64,000 nt of DNA from Thermocatellispora tengchongensis (GCF_014202315.1 NZ_JACHGN010000024.1:115883-179882), one strand, 5' to 3'; counted from the first letter of the stretch, positions 52,018 to 61,458 are shown. Program-made: numbers and translations. The notes: generated by a model from the letters alone, not told the origin.

Positions 52018-52950
52018 ATGCCGACCCTCTCCCGCTGCGCGACCATGCCGAAACACCGTCACATGGTCGCCACCAGGCCCGACTACGTCGTCGCCCTCGC
52101 GGCGATCGAGAACGCCACCTTCGCCCGGCGCACGGCGCGGGCGCGGCCCCGCGACGAGGTCGTCACGATCCCGGTCGTCGTGCACGTCGTGTACCAGACC
52201 CCGGAGCAGAACGTGGCCAGGGAGCAGATCGACAGCCAGTTCGAGCGGCTGAACCAGGACTTCCGGCGGGCCAACCCCGATGTCGGCAAGGTGCCCGAGG
52301 TGTGGCGCGACCTCGTTGCCGACGCCCGGATCGAGTTCAAGTTGGCCGACACCGACCCGCAGGGCCGGCCCACCGACGGCGTCATCCGCCGCGAGACGAC
52401 CAGGCCGGTCTTCGACACCGACGACTCGGTGAAGTTCTCCGCGCAGGGCGGCTCCGACGCCTGGCCCGCCGACCGCTACCTGAACATGTGGGTGTGCAAC
52501 ATGGAGGGCGTCCTGGGCTACGCCCAGTTCCCCGGCGGCCCGGCCGAGACCGACGGCGTGGTGATCCTGCACCAGGCGTTCGGCCAGACCGGCACGGCGG
52601 CGGCGCCGTACGACCTGGGCCGCACCGCCGTGCACGAGGTCGGCCACTGGCTCAACCTGCGCCACATCTGGGGCGACGACGAGAGCGGCTGCTCGGGCAG
52701 CGACTTCGTCGACGACACCCCCAACCAGGGCGGCGCCAACCGCGGCACCCCCACCTTCCCCACGGTGAGCTGCGGCAACGCGCCCAACGGCGACATGTTC
52801 ATGAACTACATGGACTACGTCGACGACGCCGCGATGTACATGTTCACCAAGGGGCAGGTCGAGCGCATGGACGCCGCGCTGGCAGGTCCGCGCTCGTCGT
52901 TCCTGCCCGCCGGGCTCCGCGAGAGCATGCGCGCGGCCGTGCCGAGCTAG
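52018..52950 (+). CDS. M43-family zinc metalloprotease without a signal peptide
   Basis: A 310-residue metzincin from the ATG at 52018 behind TTGGAGG. The extended zinc motif is HEVGHWLNLRHIWGD (H206, E207, H210, H216), followed by SGSDFVDDTPNQGG, the cysteine pair around FPTVSCGNAPNG and the Met-turn MFMNYMDYVDD. This is the pappalysin/cytophagalysin (M43B) pattern. Family members are normally secreted, but the N-terminus here (PTLSRCATMPKHRHMVATRP) is polar and lacks a hydrophobic core, so export, if any, is non-classical. It converges with the molybdopterin oxidoreductase gene. Confidence 0.9.
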   Translation: MPTLSRCATMPKHRHMVATRPDYVVALAAIENATFARRTARARPRDEVVTIPVVVHVVYQTPEQNVAREQIDSQFERLNQDFRRANPDVGKVPEVWRDLVADARIEFKLADTDPQGRPTDGVIRRETTRPVFDTDDSVKFSAQGGSDAWPADRYLNMWVCNMEGVLGYAQFPGGPAETDGVVILHQAFGQTGTAAAPYDLGRTAVHEVGHWLNLRHIWGDDESGCSGSDFVDDTPNQGGANRGTPTFPTVSCGNAPNGDMFMNYMDYVDDAAMYMFTKGQVERMDAALAGPRSSFLPAGLRESMRAAVPS

Positions 52951-52954
52951 CCCG

Positions 52955-54997
52955 CTACAGCGCGCTGACCTGCACGAAGTTGTCGTGGTAGACCGGGCCG
53001 CGGCCCATGTCGGCGTCGCGTTCCTCCACGACCGCGTTCACACTGCTCGCGCCGGGGCTGAGCTTGGCCCAGTGGCCCTTGGTGGTGGCCGCCACCCCGG
53101 GGCGCACCCGGTCGCTGATCTCCAGGTCGGCGGCGAACTCGCCGTGCCGGTTGTGCACCCGCACGCGCTGGCCGTCGGCCAGGCCGCGGGCCGCGGCGTC
53201 GGCGGCGTTCAGCAGCACCCGCGGGCCCTTGGCGCGGCGGCGCAGCTCGGGGTTGTTGCCGAACGTCGTGTTGAGGAAGGTGTGCGAGGCCGGGGTGACC
53301 AGCGCCAGCGGGTAGCCGGCGGGCGGGGCCGAGCCGGCCGTGCGCGAGGGCACGTACTCCGGCATCCGGCCGTGGCCCATGGCGGCGGCGCGCGCCGAGG
53401 CGAACTCCAGGCGCCCGCTCGGCGTCGGGAATCCGTCGGCGAACGGCTGGAAGGGCGCCGGCACGTTCAGCCGCACCCAGCCCTCCTTGCGCAGCCGGTC
53501 CAGCGTGATCCCGGCCAGCGCCGGGTGGTCGGAGGCGAGAAGCTGCTCGGCCAGTTCCAGATCGGAGTCGTACAACGACGGCTCGGTCAGGCCCAGGCGG
53601 CGGGCCAGGCGGCGGAAGGTCTCGGTGGTCGAGGCGCACTCGCCCGGCGGCGCCACGGCGGGCTCGTTCCACAGCAGGTACATGTGCCCGTAGCCCGCGT
53701 GCAGGTCCATGTGCTCGATCTGCATCGTCGCGGGCAGCACGATGTCGGCGTAGTCCACGGTGTCGGTCGGGAACTGCTCCATGACCACGGTGAACAGGTC
53801 CTCGCGGGCCATCGCCCGCTTGATCCGGTTCTGGTCGGAGGTGCTGGCCACCGGGTTGGCGCCGTACACCCACAGGCACTTGACCGGCTTGTCCTCCGCC
53901 TCCAGGTGGTCGGCCAGGCGGGTCATGGTCAGCCGGCGTACGGGCTCGGCGAGCAGGTCCATCCGGGTGTCGGGCTGCAGCGGCATGTGGCCGGTCGTGG
54001 AGAACGCCACGCCGCCGCCGGGGTGGCGCCAGTCGCCGGTCACGCCGGGGATGCACGCGATCAGGCGCAGCGCGGAGCCGCCGCCCTCGTGCCGTTGCAG
54101 GCCGTGGGTGGCGCGGATGCCGGTCGGGCGGGTGTGGGCGAGGCGGCGGCCGAGGGCCCGGATCGACTCCTCGGGCAGGCCGGTGATCTCGGCCACCCGC
54201 GCCGGTGGGTACTTCAGGATCTCGGTACGGAACTCGTCCCAGCCCAGCGTGTGGTGCTCCAGGTAGTCGCGGTCCTCCGCGCCCTCCTCCAGCACCACGT
54301 GCATCAGCCCGAGCGCGAGCGCGCCGTCGGTGCCGGGCCGGATGGGCAGGTGCTCGTCCGCCTGGTCGGCGGTCCTGGTGCGGATCGGGTCGATCGCGAC
54401 GACGTACGCCCCCGCCTTGCGGGCGTCCTGGATGAACTTCCACAGGTGGTGCCCGCTGGTCAGGGTGTTGGTGCCCCACAGCAGGATCAGCCGCGACAGC
54501 GCGAAGTTCTCCGGGTCCATGCCGCCCGGGGTCCCGTTGACCCAGGTGAGGCCGTAGCTGCCGGCCCGGGAGCAGATGTTGGCGTCGTGCCGCGAGGCAC
54601 CCAGCACGTGCCACAGGCGCCGCCCGGCCACGCCGCTCTCGCCCTGGATGTAGCCGAGCGTCCCGGTGCCCTGGTACGGCCAGATCGCCTCGCCGCCGTA
54701 CTCGTCGATGATCGCGCGCAGCCTGGTCGCGATCTCGTCCAGGGCCTCGTCCCAGGAGATCCGCTCGAACTCGCCCGCGCCCTTGGGGCCGACCCGCCGC
54801 ATCGGGTACAGGATGCGGTCCTCGGCCCGCGAGTGCTCCAGGTAGCGGTTGACCTTCACGCACAGCGCGCCCCGGGTGTAGGGGTGGTCGGGGTTGCCGC
54901 GCATGGAGGTGGCCCGGCCGTCCTGGACGGTCACCACCCACGAGCAGGTATCCGGACAATCCAGCGGACACGCCCCGAGAACCCGCAATTCCACCAT
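52955..54997 (-). CDS. molybdopterin oxidoreductase, formate dehydrogenase/BisC-like
   Basis: A 680-residue Mo/W-bis-MGD enzyme of the DMSO-reductase family, starting at the ATG at 54997. Four N-terminal cysteines (C10, C14, C18, C46, spacing CX3CX3CX27C) bind a [4Fe-4S] cluster. Cofactor-binding segments include WPYQGTGTLGYIQGESG, LILLWGTNTLTSGHHLWKFI, VVAIDPIRTRTADQADEHLP IRPGTD, KCLWVYGANPVASTSDQN, DIVLPATMQIEHMD and the C-terminal molydopterin-binding domain. There is no Tat signal, so it is cytoplasmic. No electron-transfer subunit is adjacent, and the substrate cannot be told. Confidence 0.9.
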   Translation of the reverse strand: MVELRVLGACPLDCPDTCSWVVTVQDGRATSMRGNPDHPYTRGALCVKVNRYLEHSRAEDRILYPMRRVGPKGAGEFERISWDEALDEIATRLRAIIDEYGGEAIWPYQGTGTLGYIQGESGVAGRRLWHVLGASRHDANICSRAGSYGLTWVNGTPGGMDPENFALSRLILLWGTNTLTSGHHLWKFIQDARKAGAYVVAIDPIRTRTADQADEHLPIRPGTDGALALGLMHVVLEEGAEDRDYLEHHTLGWDEFRTEILKYPPARVAEITGLPEESIRALGRRLAHTRPTGIRATHGLQRHEGGGSALRLIACIPGVTGDWRHPGGGVAFSTTGHMPLQPDTRMDLLAEPVRRLTMTRLADHLEAEDKPVKCLWVYGANPVASTSDQNRIKRAMAREDLFTVVMEQFPTDTVDYADIVLPATMQIEHMDLHAGYGHMYLLWNEPAVAPPGECASTTETFRRLARRLGLTEPSLYDSDLELAEQLLASDHPALAGITLDRLRKEGWVRLNVPAPFQPFADGFPTPSGRLEFASARAAAMGHGRMPEYVPSRTAGSAPPAGYPLALVTPASHTFLNTTFGNNPELRRRAKGPRVLLNAADAAARGLADGQRVRVHNRHGEFAADLEISDRVRPGVAATTKGHWAKLSPGASSVNAVVEERDADMGRGPVYHDNFVQVSAL

Positions 54998-55032
54998 GGC
55001 GTCGATGGTATCCGGGCGATCCCGGATGCGCC

Positions 55033-56391
55033 TCAGGGCTGCGGCGGCCGGGAGGTCTGGGTGGCGTACCTCTCCAGGACGGTGGCGATGGCGTCGGTGT
55101 TCACGTCCAAGGCGGTGTCGCTGACGTTCTCGATCGTGTCGCACGCCTTGTGGTAGCAGGAGTCGTACGGCACCCCGGCCGCGCCGCCGAAGTAGGCCGC
55201 GGCCTGCTTGCTCTTCGGCTCCTCCGCGCCGGTGAACAGCCCGCCGGCCGGGATGCCCGCCTCGACGAACGGCCCGTAGTCGGAGCGCCCGGTGAAGTCG
55301 GCCCCGATGGACTTCAGCCCGCGCGCGGCGTAGAAGTCGCGGAACGCCTTTTCGATCGCGCCCGAGCCCTCCGGCCCCGGCCCCGCGCCCACCCGGTCGG
55401 AGTCGTCGCCGTCGAACACGCCGTACATGTAGTTCTTCGAGGCGATCATGTCGAAGTTCAGGTACAGCGCGATCGCCTTGCGCGCGGCCTCGCCCAGGTG
55501 TGAGACGTAGTGCTTGGAGCCGAGCAGGCCCAGCTCCTCCGCGCCCCACCACGCGAACCGCACCTTGTTGTGCGGCTGCCCGGCCGCGGCCAGCTTCTCG
55601 GCGACCTCCAGCAGCGCCGCGCTGCCCGAGCCGTTGTCGTTGATCCCGGGCCCGACCGGCACGGAGTCCAGGTGGGCGCCCAGCATCACGACCTGGTCGG
55701 CGCGGCCCTGCGGCGTCTCGGCGATGACGTTGTAGGTGGTCCTGGTGCCCGACTCGGCGCGCACCTGCACGCGCACCCGGTCGCCGGCCAGCTTCGCCCC
55801 GGTCTTCTGCGCCACGCCCACCACCGGCACCCGGGCCACACCGGGCTTGCCGAGCGTCGCCTTCGGCACCTTGGCCTCGTTGTTCACCAGGATCACCGCG
55901 CGCGCCCCGGCGGCCTGGGCGTACCGGGTCTTGACCGAGAACTCGCAGGTGCCGCGGCGTACCAGCGCCACCTGCCCCTGGCGGAACCCGCGGTAGTCGC
56001 CGGGCTCGCAGCCGTGCTCGGCCACCCGCAGCGCCCGCCCCCGCACGTCGCCGGAGCCGGAGAACTCCACGGTGGACGCCAGGTGCCCCTCGGTGCCCGA
56101 GGTGAGGGTCGGGCGGCCGGTCTCACGGAAGTAGGGGAAGGCGAAGCGCTGCAGGGCGACCTGGTAGCCGGCCGCGCGCAGCCGCTCGGCCACGTACTCG
56201 GCGGAGCGGTCGTACCCGGCGGTGCCGGCCGCGCGGTTGCCGCCCGACGCGTCGGCGATCCGCTGCAGCGCGACCAGATGCACGCGCGCCCCGGCTCCCG
56301 ACACGAGATCGGCGAGCGGGGGAGGGGATTCGACCGGTGTGGAGGTGAATGGCACGATCACCGCCGCGGCGGCGAGCAGGTGGTGTCGCAT
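55033..56391 (-). CDS. secreted M28-family zinc aminopeptidase with PA domain
   Basis: A 452-residue peptidase from the ATG at 56391 (MRHHLLAAAAVIVPFTS, a signal peptide ending about residue 20). A protease-associated insert (about residues 105-200: GRALRVAEHGCEPGDYRGFR, ALVRRGTCEFSVKTRYAQAA GARAVILVNNE) precedes the di-zinc catalytic domain: MLGAHLDSVPVGPGINDNGS GS, FAWWGAEELGLLGSKHY, YLNFDMIAS, RSDYGPFVEAGIP and CYHKACDTIENV. This is the Streptomyces griseus aminopeptidase/aminopeptidase Y type, releasing N-terminal residues outside the cell. Confidence 0.93.
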   Translation of the reverse strand: MRHHLLAAAAVIVPFTSTPVESPPPLADLVSGAGARVHLVALQRIADASGGNRAAGTAGYDRSAEYVAERLRAAGYQVALQRFAFPYFRETGRPTLTSGTEGHLASTVEFSGSGDVRGRALRVAEHGCEPGDYRGFRQGQVALVRRGTCEFSVKTRYAQAAGARAVILVNNEAKVPKATLGKPGVARVPVVGVAQKTGAKLAGDRVRVQVRAESGTRTTYNVIAETPQGRADQVVMLGAHLDSVPVGPGINDNGSGSAALLEVAEKLAAAGQPHNKVRFAWWGAEELGLLGSKHYVSHLGEAARKAIALYLNFDMIASKNYMYGVFDGDDSDRVGAGPGPEGSGAIEKAFRDFYAARGLKSIGADFTGRSDYGPFVEAGIPAGGLFTGAEEPKSKQAAAYFGGAAGVPYDSCYHKACDTIENVSDTALDVNTDAIATVLERYATQTSRPPQP

Positions 56392-56456
56392 GACTCGCCA
56401 GCGTGGCACCAACGGCACCGCCGGTTCCACTATTTACGCAGGTCGGCGCGTCGCGA

Positions 56457-57242
56457 TCAGCGGTCGTAGGGGTCCTCGCCGGCCGCGATGCGGGTCGCCG
56501 CGCCGCGCGCGTGCGCGAGCATCGCGTCGTACAGGCCGCCGCCGAAGCTGATGCGGGCCACGCCCAGCGCGGCCAGCCGGGGCAGTGTGGGCCCCTCCGG
56601 TACGCACAGGGCGTTGACCGGGGCGGGGATGCGCCGCACCAGCTCGGCGAGCACGTCCTCGTCCGGGGGCAGGATCGGGTACACGCAGTCGGCGCCCGCC
56701 GCGACGTACGCCTCGGCCCGGGACACGGCGTCGTCCACCAGCTCGTCCACCAGCTCGTCGGGCGGCGCCCCGGCCGGCCCGCGCCGGCGCAGGAAGACGT
56801 CCACCCGCGCGTTGATCACCAGCTCGGGGGCGGCGGCGCGTACGGCCGCCAGCCACTCGGCCTGCTCCTCCGCGGCCACCAGGGTGCCCTGCGGATGGGC
56901 GGTGTCCTCCAGGTTGCAGCCCACCGCGCCGGTCGCGAGCAGCCGCTCGGCGAACTCCGCGGGCGGCAGGCCGTACCCGGCTTCGGCGTCCACGGTCAGC
57001 GGCACGTCCAGCTCGCGGGCGGCGCGGGCGATCCGCTCCGCCGCGGCGAACATCTCCTCGACCGGCGCCTGCTGCCGGTCGGCGTAGCCCAGCGACGCGG
57101 CGATGCCGCTGCTCGGCGTCGCCAGCGCCGCGAACCCGGCCTCCGCGTACACACGGGCCGTTCCGGCGTCCCATACATTGGGCAGAACCAGGGGGTGACC
57201 CTGGTGGTGCAGTTCACGCAACCGCTTGGCCAGATCGTTCAT
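56457..57242 (-). CDS. isocitrate lyase/PEP mutase superfamily protein
   Basis: A 261-residue TIM-barrel protein starting MNDLAKRLRELHHQGHPLVL (ATG 57242). Superfamily segments are LPNVWDAGTARVYAEAGFAA LATPSSGIA, PLTVDAEAGYG (metal aspartates), VGCNLEDT, VINARVDVFL and GADCVYPILP. The isocitrate lyase KKCGH catalytic signature is absent, so it is closer to 2-methylisocitrate/phosphonopyruvate/oxaloacetate-type members. The reaction is uncertain. The duplicated ELVDELVDD arises from a short in-frame repeat. Confidence 0.87.
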   Translation of the reverse strand: MNDLAKRLRELHHQGHPLVLPNVWDAGTARVYAEAGFAALATPSSGIAASLGYADRQQAPVEEMFAAAERIARAARELDVPLTVDAEAGYGLPPAEFAERLLATGAVGCNLEDTAHPQGTLVAAEEQAEWLAAVRAAAPELVINARVDVFLRRRGPAGAPPDELVDELVDDAVSRAEAYVAAGADCVYPILPPDEDVLAELVRRIPAPVNALCVPEGPTLPRLAALGVARISFGGGLYDAMLAHARGAATRIAAGEDPYDR

Positions 57243-57285
57243 GCGGGCCACGCTAGGGGCCGCCCCGGCCCTCCGGCAGGGCCAC

Positions 57286-57735
57286 TCAGCGCCGGAAGAC
57301 CCGATCCACTTCGTCGATGTGGGCGATGTTGGCCTGGTCCTCGGCCTCCGCGCTGACGGCCCCGGCGAACCAGGCGTCCAGGATCTCCTTCAGAACCTGG
57401 GCGGAGGTGAGCCGCAGGCTCAGCGCGAGGACGTTCGCGTCGTTCCACATGCGCGCGCCCTCGGCGGTGGCGGCGTCCACGCACAGCGCGGCCCTGATCC
57501 CGGGCACCTTGTTGGCCGCGATCGACGCCCCGGTCCCGGTCCAGCAGCACACCACGGCCTGGTCGGCGCGTCCCTCGGCGACGTCGCCGGCGGCCTCCGA
57601 GCACGACCACGCCCAATCCGCGCGCTCATTCGCCAGTGCACCATGCAGGATCACTGTATGGCCGCGTCTTTCCAACTCCTCGGCCACGAGAGGGGCCACT
57701 CCGTCAAGGCTGTCCGAGGCCAGTGATATACGCAT
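57286..57735 (-). CDS. RpiB/LacA/LacB-family sugar-phosphate isomerase
   Basis: A 149-residue protein starting MRISLASDSLDGVAPLVAEE at 57735. The RpiB pattern is clear in VVCCWTGTGASIAANKVPGI RAALCVDAATAEGARMWNDA NVLALSLR, with the active-site cysteine and phosphate-binding GTG. The tail SAEAEDQANIAHIDEVDRVF resembles the C-terminal helix of the family. It probably isomerises a pentose or hexose phosphate; ribose-5-phosphate is one possibility. It is divergent from the LPG-synthase-like gene. Confidence 0.88.
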   Translation of the reverse strand: MRISLASDSLDGVAPLVAEELERRGHTVILHGALANERADWAWSCSEAAGDVAEGRADQAVVCCWTGTGASIAANKVPGIRAALCVDAATAEGARMWNDANVLALSLRLTSAQVLKEILDAWFAGAVSAEAEDQANIAHIDEVDRVFRR

Positions 57736-57840
57736 GACACAGATTGTGGACACTATGGGGGAAGATCGCACGGGGGCGGCGGGGGCCTGGGCGACCACCG
57801 ATGAGGTGGATTCGCCCAGGAAAGGGCAGAATCGCGGGCG

Positions 57841-60399
57841 GTGACGCACATCAGGGATCACAACGGGGTGGAGAACCCGATGGAGGCACAGGGGGCCGCC
57901 ACGGGCGGTTCCGCGACGCCTCCGCAGTCCCCGGCCAACGGAGTCACAGCAGAAGCCGCGGAAGCGCGGGAAACCCCCCAGAAGGGGGCCGGTCAGGGCA
58001 GCACCGCGGCGGGCGTGTCGTTCGGCGACAGCGAGGGCCCGGCCGTGCTGGTCGTGGAGCCCCTGCTGCCGCAGCGGCTCAGGCGTCCCTCCGACGCGCT
58101 GCGCTTCCTCGCCACCATGCTCGCGCTGGCCGGCGTCGTGCTGCTCGCGCTGATCGCGAAGCAGACCCTCAACGGCATCGAGGCCGACGTCGAGGTGGGC
58201 ACCGACCGCGCCCCGGCGCCGCTGGTGCTCATCGCCGGGTTCGTCGGCGGCGGCGCGGTGCTGATCATCCCGGTCGTGTTCGCGGTCGAGCGGGTCTTCC
58301 ACCGCGACGGCCTGCGGGTCGCCGAGGGCCTGATCGCGGCGATCACGGCGGTGCTGCTGTCGTTCGCGCTCGGCGAGTGGATCATCGGCAGCGGCCCGCA
58401 GGACGTGCGCCAGCTCCTCACCGGTGGCAGGCCCGGCGTCGAGCCGCTGAACACGCTGCTCACCTCCGTCGTGGCGTACATGACGGCCGTACGCATCACG
58501 CGCCGGCCCACCTGGCGGGCGCTGATGTGGACCGCCATCGCGCTCGACGTGTTCGCCCTGTTCACCAGCGCCACCGCCACCGTGCTCGGCGTGGCCGTGA
58601 GCATCCTGGTCGGGCTCGGCGTCGGCTTCGGCACGCTCTACACCGTCGGCAGCCCCAACACCCGCCCGCCCGGCAGCGCCATGGTCGCCGCCCTGCGCCG
58701 GCTCGACTTCAAGCCGGTAAAGGCGCGCCGGATCGAGGACGACCTCCAGGGCAGCCGCCGCTACGCCGTCACCCTCGACGACGGCCGCCGCATCGACGTC
58801 ACCCTCCTCGACCGCGACCGCCAGGTGGCGGGCTTCCTGTACCGGCTGTGGCGGCGCATGCTGCTCAACTCCGAGACCCGGCGCCGCGCCATCCGCTCGC
58901 TCCGCGCCGAGCTGGAGCGCGAGGCCCTGATGGCGTACGCCGCCCAGGCCGCCGGGGTGGGCACCCCCAAGCTGCTCGGGACCAGCGAGGTCGGCAGCGA
59001 GGCCGCGCTGCTCGCGTACGAGCACCTGGAGACCCGGGCGCTGGAGGACGTCCCCGACACCCAGATCACCGACGAGGTGCTGACCGCGATCTGGAAGCAG
59101 GTCCGGCTGCTCCAGGCCCAGCGGCTCGCCCATCGGCGGCTCGCCGGCGAGAGCATCCACCTCGACCAGGACGGCAACGTCGTGCTGATCGACGCGCGCA
59201 GCGGCGAGATCGCCGCCGGCGACCTGCTGCTCCGCCTCGACATCGCCCAGCTCCTCACCTGCCTGGCGCTGCGGGTCGGCGCCGAGCGCTCCGTGCGTAC
59301 GGCCGCCGCCGTGCTCGGCCCCGACGCCCTCGCCGGCGCGCTGCCGCTGCTCCAGCGCATCGCCCTCACCCGGCAGACCCGGGCGGCGCTCAGCCGGCAC
59401 AAGAACCTGCTCTCCGACATCCGCGAGCAGATCGTGGAGCTCAAGCCGCGCGCCGAGGTCGCCGAGGTCCGCCTCGAACGCTTCCGGCCGCGGACCATCG
59501 TCACCATCATCGGCAGCGCGCTCGCCGCGTACATCCTGCTCTCCCAGCTCACCCGGGTCGACTTCGTCCGCGTCGTCACCACGGCCGAATGGGCCTGGAC
59601 CGGCCTCGCCCTGCTCGCCTCGGGCATGAGCTACCTCGCGGCGGCGCTGATGGTGCGCGGCTTCGTGCCCGAGGCGCTGCCGCTCGGCCGTACGGTCCTG
59701 GTGCAGTTCGCCGGGTCCTTCGTCAAGCTGGTCGCGCCCGCGGCCGTCAGCGGCGTCGCGATCAACACCCGCTACCTGCAAAAACGCGGCATCCCGCCGG
59801 GGCAGGCCGTCTCCAGCGTCGGCGCGTCGCAGCTCATCGGGCTGGTCTTCCACATCGCGCTGCTGATGCTGTTCGCCTACATCACCGGCTCGTCGGCGCC
59901 GTCCTCGCTAACGCCGTCGCGCGGCCTGCTCGTCGTGCTGCTGGGCGTGGCCGTGGCCATGGTGCTGCTGCTGAGCGTGCGGCCGCTGCGCCGGCTGATC
60001 ACCACCCGTATGGGGGCGCTGTTCTCCGGCGTGGTGCCGCGCCTGCTGGACGTGCTCCAGTCACCGCGCAAGGTCATCGAGGCGACCGGCGGCACCCTGC
60101 TGCTCACGCTGATGTTCATCGTCTGCCTCGACGCCTGCGTACGCGCGTTCGGCGGCTCGCTCAGCTTCACCGCCGTGGCCGTGGTGTTCCTGGCCGGCAA
60201 CGCCATCGGCTCCGCCGCCCCCACCCCCGGCGGGCTCGGCGCGGTGGAGGCCTCGCTGATCGCCGGCCTGACCCTGTCGGGCCAGCCGTACGAGGTCGCC
60301 ACCAGCGCCGTGCTCCTGTACCGCCTGCTCACCTTCTGGCTGCCCGTGCTGCCGGGCTGGGCCTCCTTCACCTGGCTGCAGCGGCACCAGGCGATCTAG
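57841..60399 (+). CDS. LPG-synthase-type membrane protein with internal kinase-like domain
   Basis: An 852-residue integral membrane protein. A polar N-terminus (~70 residues) is followed by about five helices (residues 95-275). A cytoplasmic kinase-like segment spans about 290-500, with a catalytic-loop-like HRRLAGESIHLDQDGNVVLI DARSGEIAAGD and a preceding LEREALMAYAAQAAG helix. The lysylphosphatidylglycerol synthase transmembrane/flippase domain follows at about 550-850 (FAGSFVKLVAPAAVSGVAIN TRYLQKRGI, AAPTPGGLGAVEASLIAGL). Similar two-part proteins occur in actinobacteria. There is no C-terminal aminoacyl-transferase domain, so lipid transport or modification is likelier than aminoacylation. 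The ATG at 57880, behind GGGGTGGAG, is an alternative start. Confidence 0.82.
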   Translation: MTHIRDHNGVENPMEAQGAATGGSATPPQSPANGVTAEAAEARETPQKGAGQGSTAAGVSFGDSEGPAVLVVEPLLPQRLRRPSDALRFLATMLALAGVVLLALIAKQTLNGIEADVEVGTDRAPAPLVLIAGFVGGGAVLIIPVVFAVERVFHRDGLRVAEGLIAAITAVLLSFALGEWIIGSGPQDVRQLLTGGRPGVEPLNTLLTSVVAYMTAVRITRRPTWRALMWTAIALDVFALFTSATATVLGVAVSILVGLGVGFGTLYTVGSPNTRPPGSAMVAALRRLDFKPVKARRIEDDLQGSRRYAVTLDDGRRIDVTLLDRDRQVAGFLYRLWRRMLLNSETRRRAIRSLRAELEREALMAYAAQAAGVGTPKLLGTSEVGSEAALLAYEHLETRALEDVPDTQITDEVLTAIWKQVRLLQAQRLAHRRLAGESIHLDQDGNVVLIDARSGEIAAGDLLLRLDIAQLLTCLALRVGAERSVRTAAAVLGPDALAGALPLLQRIALTRQTRAALSRHKNLLSDIREQIVELKPRAEVAEVRLERFRPRTIVTIIGSALAAYILLSQLTRVDFVRVVTTAEWAWTGLALLASGMSYLAAALMVRGFVPEALPLGRTVLVQFAGSFVKLVAPAAVSGVAINTRYLQKRGIPPGQAVSSVGASQLIGLVFHIALLMLFAYITGSSAPSSLTPSRGLLVVLLGVAVAMVLLLSVRPLRRLITTRMGALFSGVVPRLLDVLQSPRKVIEATGGTLLLTLMFIVCLDACVRAFGGSLSFTAVAVVFLAGNAIGSAAPTPGGLGAVEASLIAGLTLSGQPYEVATSAVLLYRLLTFWLPVLPGWASFTWLQRHQAI

Positions 60400-60417
60400 T
60401 CGGCTACTCGGTGCCGG

Positions 60418-61458
60418 TCACTCCGTGCGGCTGCCGGCCGGCCAGAGGTTGATCCCCGCCTCGACCGCGTCCTTGTCGATCGCGGCCAGCTCCTCCGCGG
60501 TGAAGGACAGGTTGCCCACCGCCCCCAGGCTGTCCTCCAACTGGGCCACGCTGCTCGCACCGATCAGCACCGACGTCACCCGGCTGTCGCGCAGCGCCCA
60601 GGCCAGCGCCATCTGCGCCAGCGACTGGCCGCGCGCGGACGCGATCTCGTTCAGCCTGCGCACGTGCCGCAGCCTCTCCTCGGTGAGCATGTCCCACTTG
60701 AGCGACTTGCCCTGCGCCGCCCGCGAGTCGCCCGGGATGCCGTTCAGGTAGCGGTCGGTCAGCATGCCCTGCGCCAGCGGCGAGAACGCGATGCAGCCCA
60801 CGCCCTCGGCCTCCAGCGTGTCGAGCAGCCCGCCCTCGATCCACCGGTTCAGCATCGAGTACGACGGCTGGTGGATCAGCAGCGGCGTGCCCATCTCGCG
60901 CAGCAGCCTCGCGGCCTCGGCGGTCTGCTCCGGGGAGTAGGAGGAGATCCCGGCGTACAACGCCTTGCCCGACCGCACCGCCTGGTCGAGCGCGCCCATG
61001 GTCTCCTCCAGCGGCGTCTCGGGGTCGAAACGGTGGCTGTAGAAGATGTCCACATATTCCAGGCCCATCCGCGACAGCGACTGGTCCAGGCTGGCCAGCA
61101 GGTACTTGCGCGAGCCCCACTCGCCGTACGGGCCGGGCCACATGTCGTACCCGGCCTTGGTGGAGATGACCAGCTCGTCGCGGTAGCCGCGGAAGTCCTC
61201 GCGGAACAGGCGGCCGAAGTTCTTCTCCGCGGCGCCGTACGGCGGGCCGTAGTTGTTGGCCAGATCGAAGTGCGTCACGCCCAGGTCGAAGGCGCGGCGC
61301 AGGATCGCCCGCTGGGTGTCCAGCGGCTTGTCGTCGCCGAAGTTGTGCCACAGGCCGAGCGAGATCGCGGGCAGCCTCAGCCCGCTGCGCCCGCACCGGT
61401 TGTACGGCAGGTGCCCGTACCGGCCCTCGTCGGCCACGTAGGTAGACAGAATGTTCAC
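60418..61458 (-). CDS. aldo/keto reductase, L-glyceraldehyde 3-phosphate reductase type
   Basis: A 346-residue NADPH-dependent reductase of the AKR14/YghZ (MgrA) kind, starting MNILSTYVADEGRYGHLPYN. Catalytic tetrad regions are FDLANNYGPPYGAAEKNFG (Asp, Tyr), VISTKAGYDMWPGPYG (Lys) and DIFYSHRFDPETPLEE (His). Cofactor-binding segments are SPLAQGMLTDRYL and SVLIGASSVAQLEDSL. The YDMWPGPYG and NRWIEGGL signatures are typical of this subgroup. It ends 19 bases from the convergent LPG-synthase-like gene. Confidence 0.92.
   Translation of the reverse strand: MNILSTYVADEGRYGHLPYNRCGRSGLRLPAISLGLWHNFGDDKPLDTQRAILRRAFDLGVTHFDLANNYGPPYGAAEKNFGRLFREDFRGYRDELVISTKAGYDMWPGPYGEWGSRKYLLASLDQSLSRMGLEYVDIFYSHRFDPETPLEETMGALDQAVRSGKALYAGISSYSPEQTAEAARLLREMGTPLLIHQPSYSMLNRWIEGGLLDTLEAEGVGCIAFSPLAQGMLTDRYLNGIPGDSRAAQGKSLKWDMLTEERLRHVRRLNEIASARGQSLAQMALAWALRDSRVTSVLIGASSVAQLEDSLGAVGNLSFTAEELAAIDKDAVEAGINLWPAGSRTE

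Noticed and set aside
52955..55552. Longer 865-codon form of the molybdopterin oxidoreductase
   Set aside because: The extra N-terminal 185 codons are antisense to the M28 gene; the ATG at 54997 places the Fe-S cysteines at the expected N-terminus.
57286..59853. 855-codon minus-strand open frame
   Set aside because: Only the last 149 codons (RpiB-like) are protein-like; the rest is antisense to the LPG-synthase-like gene.
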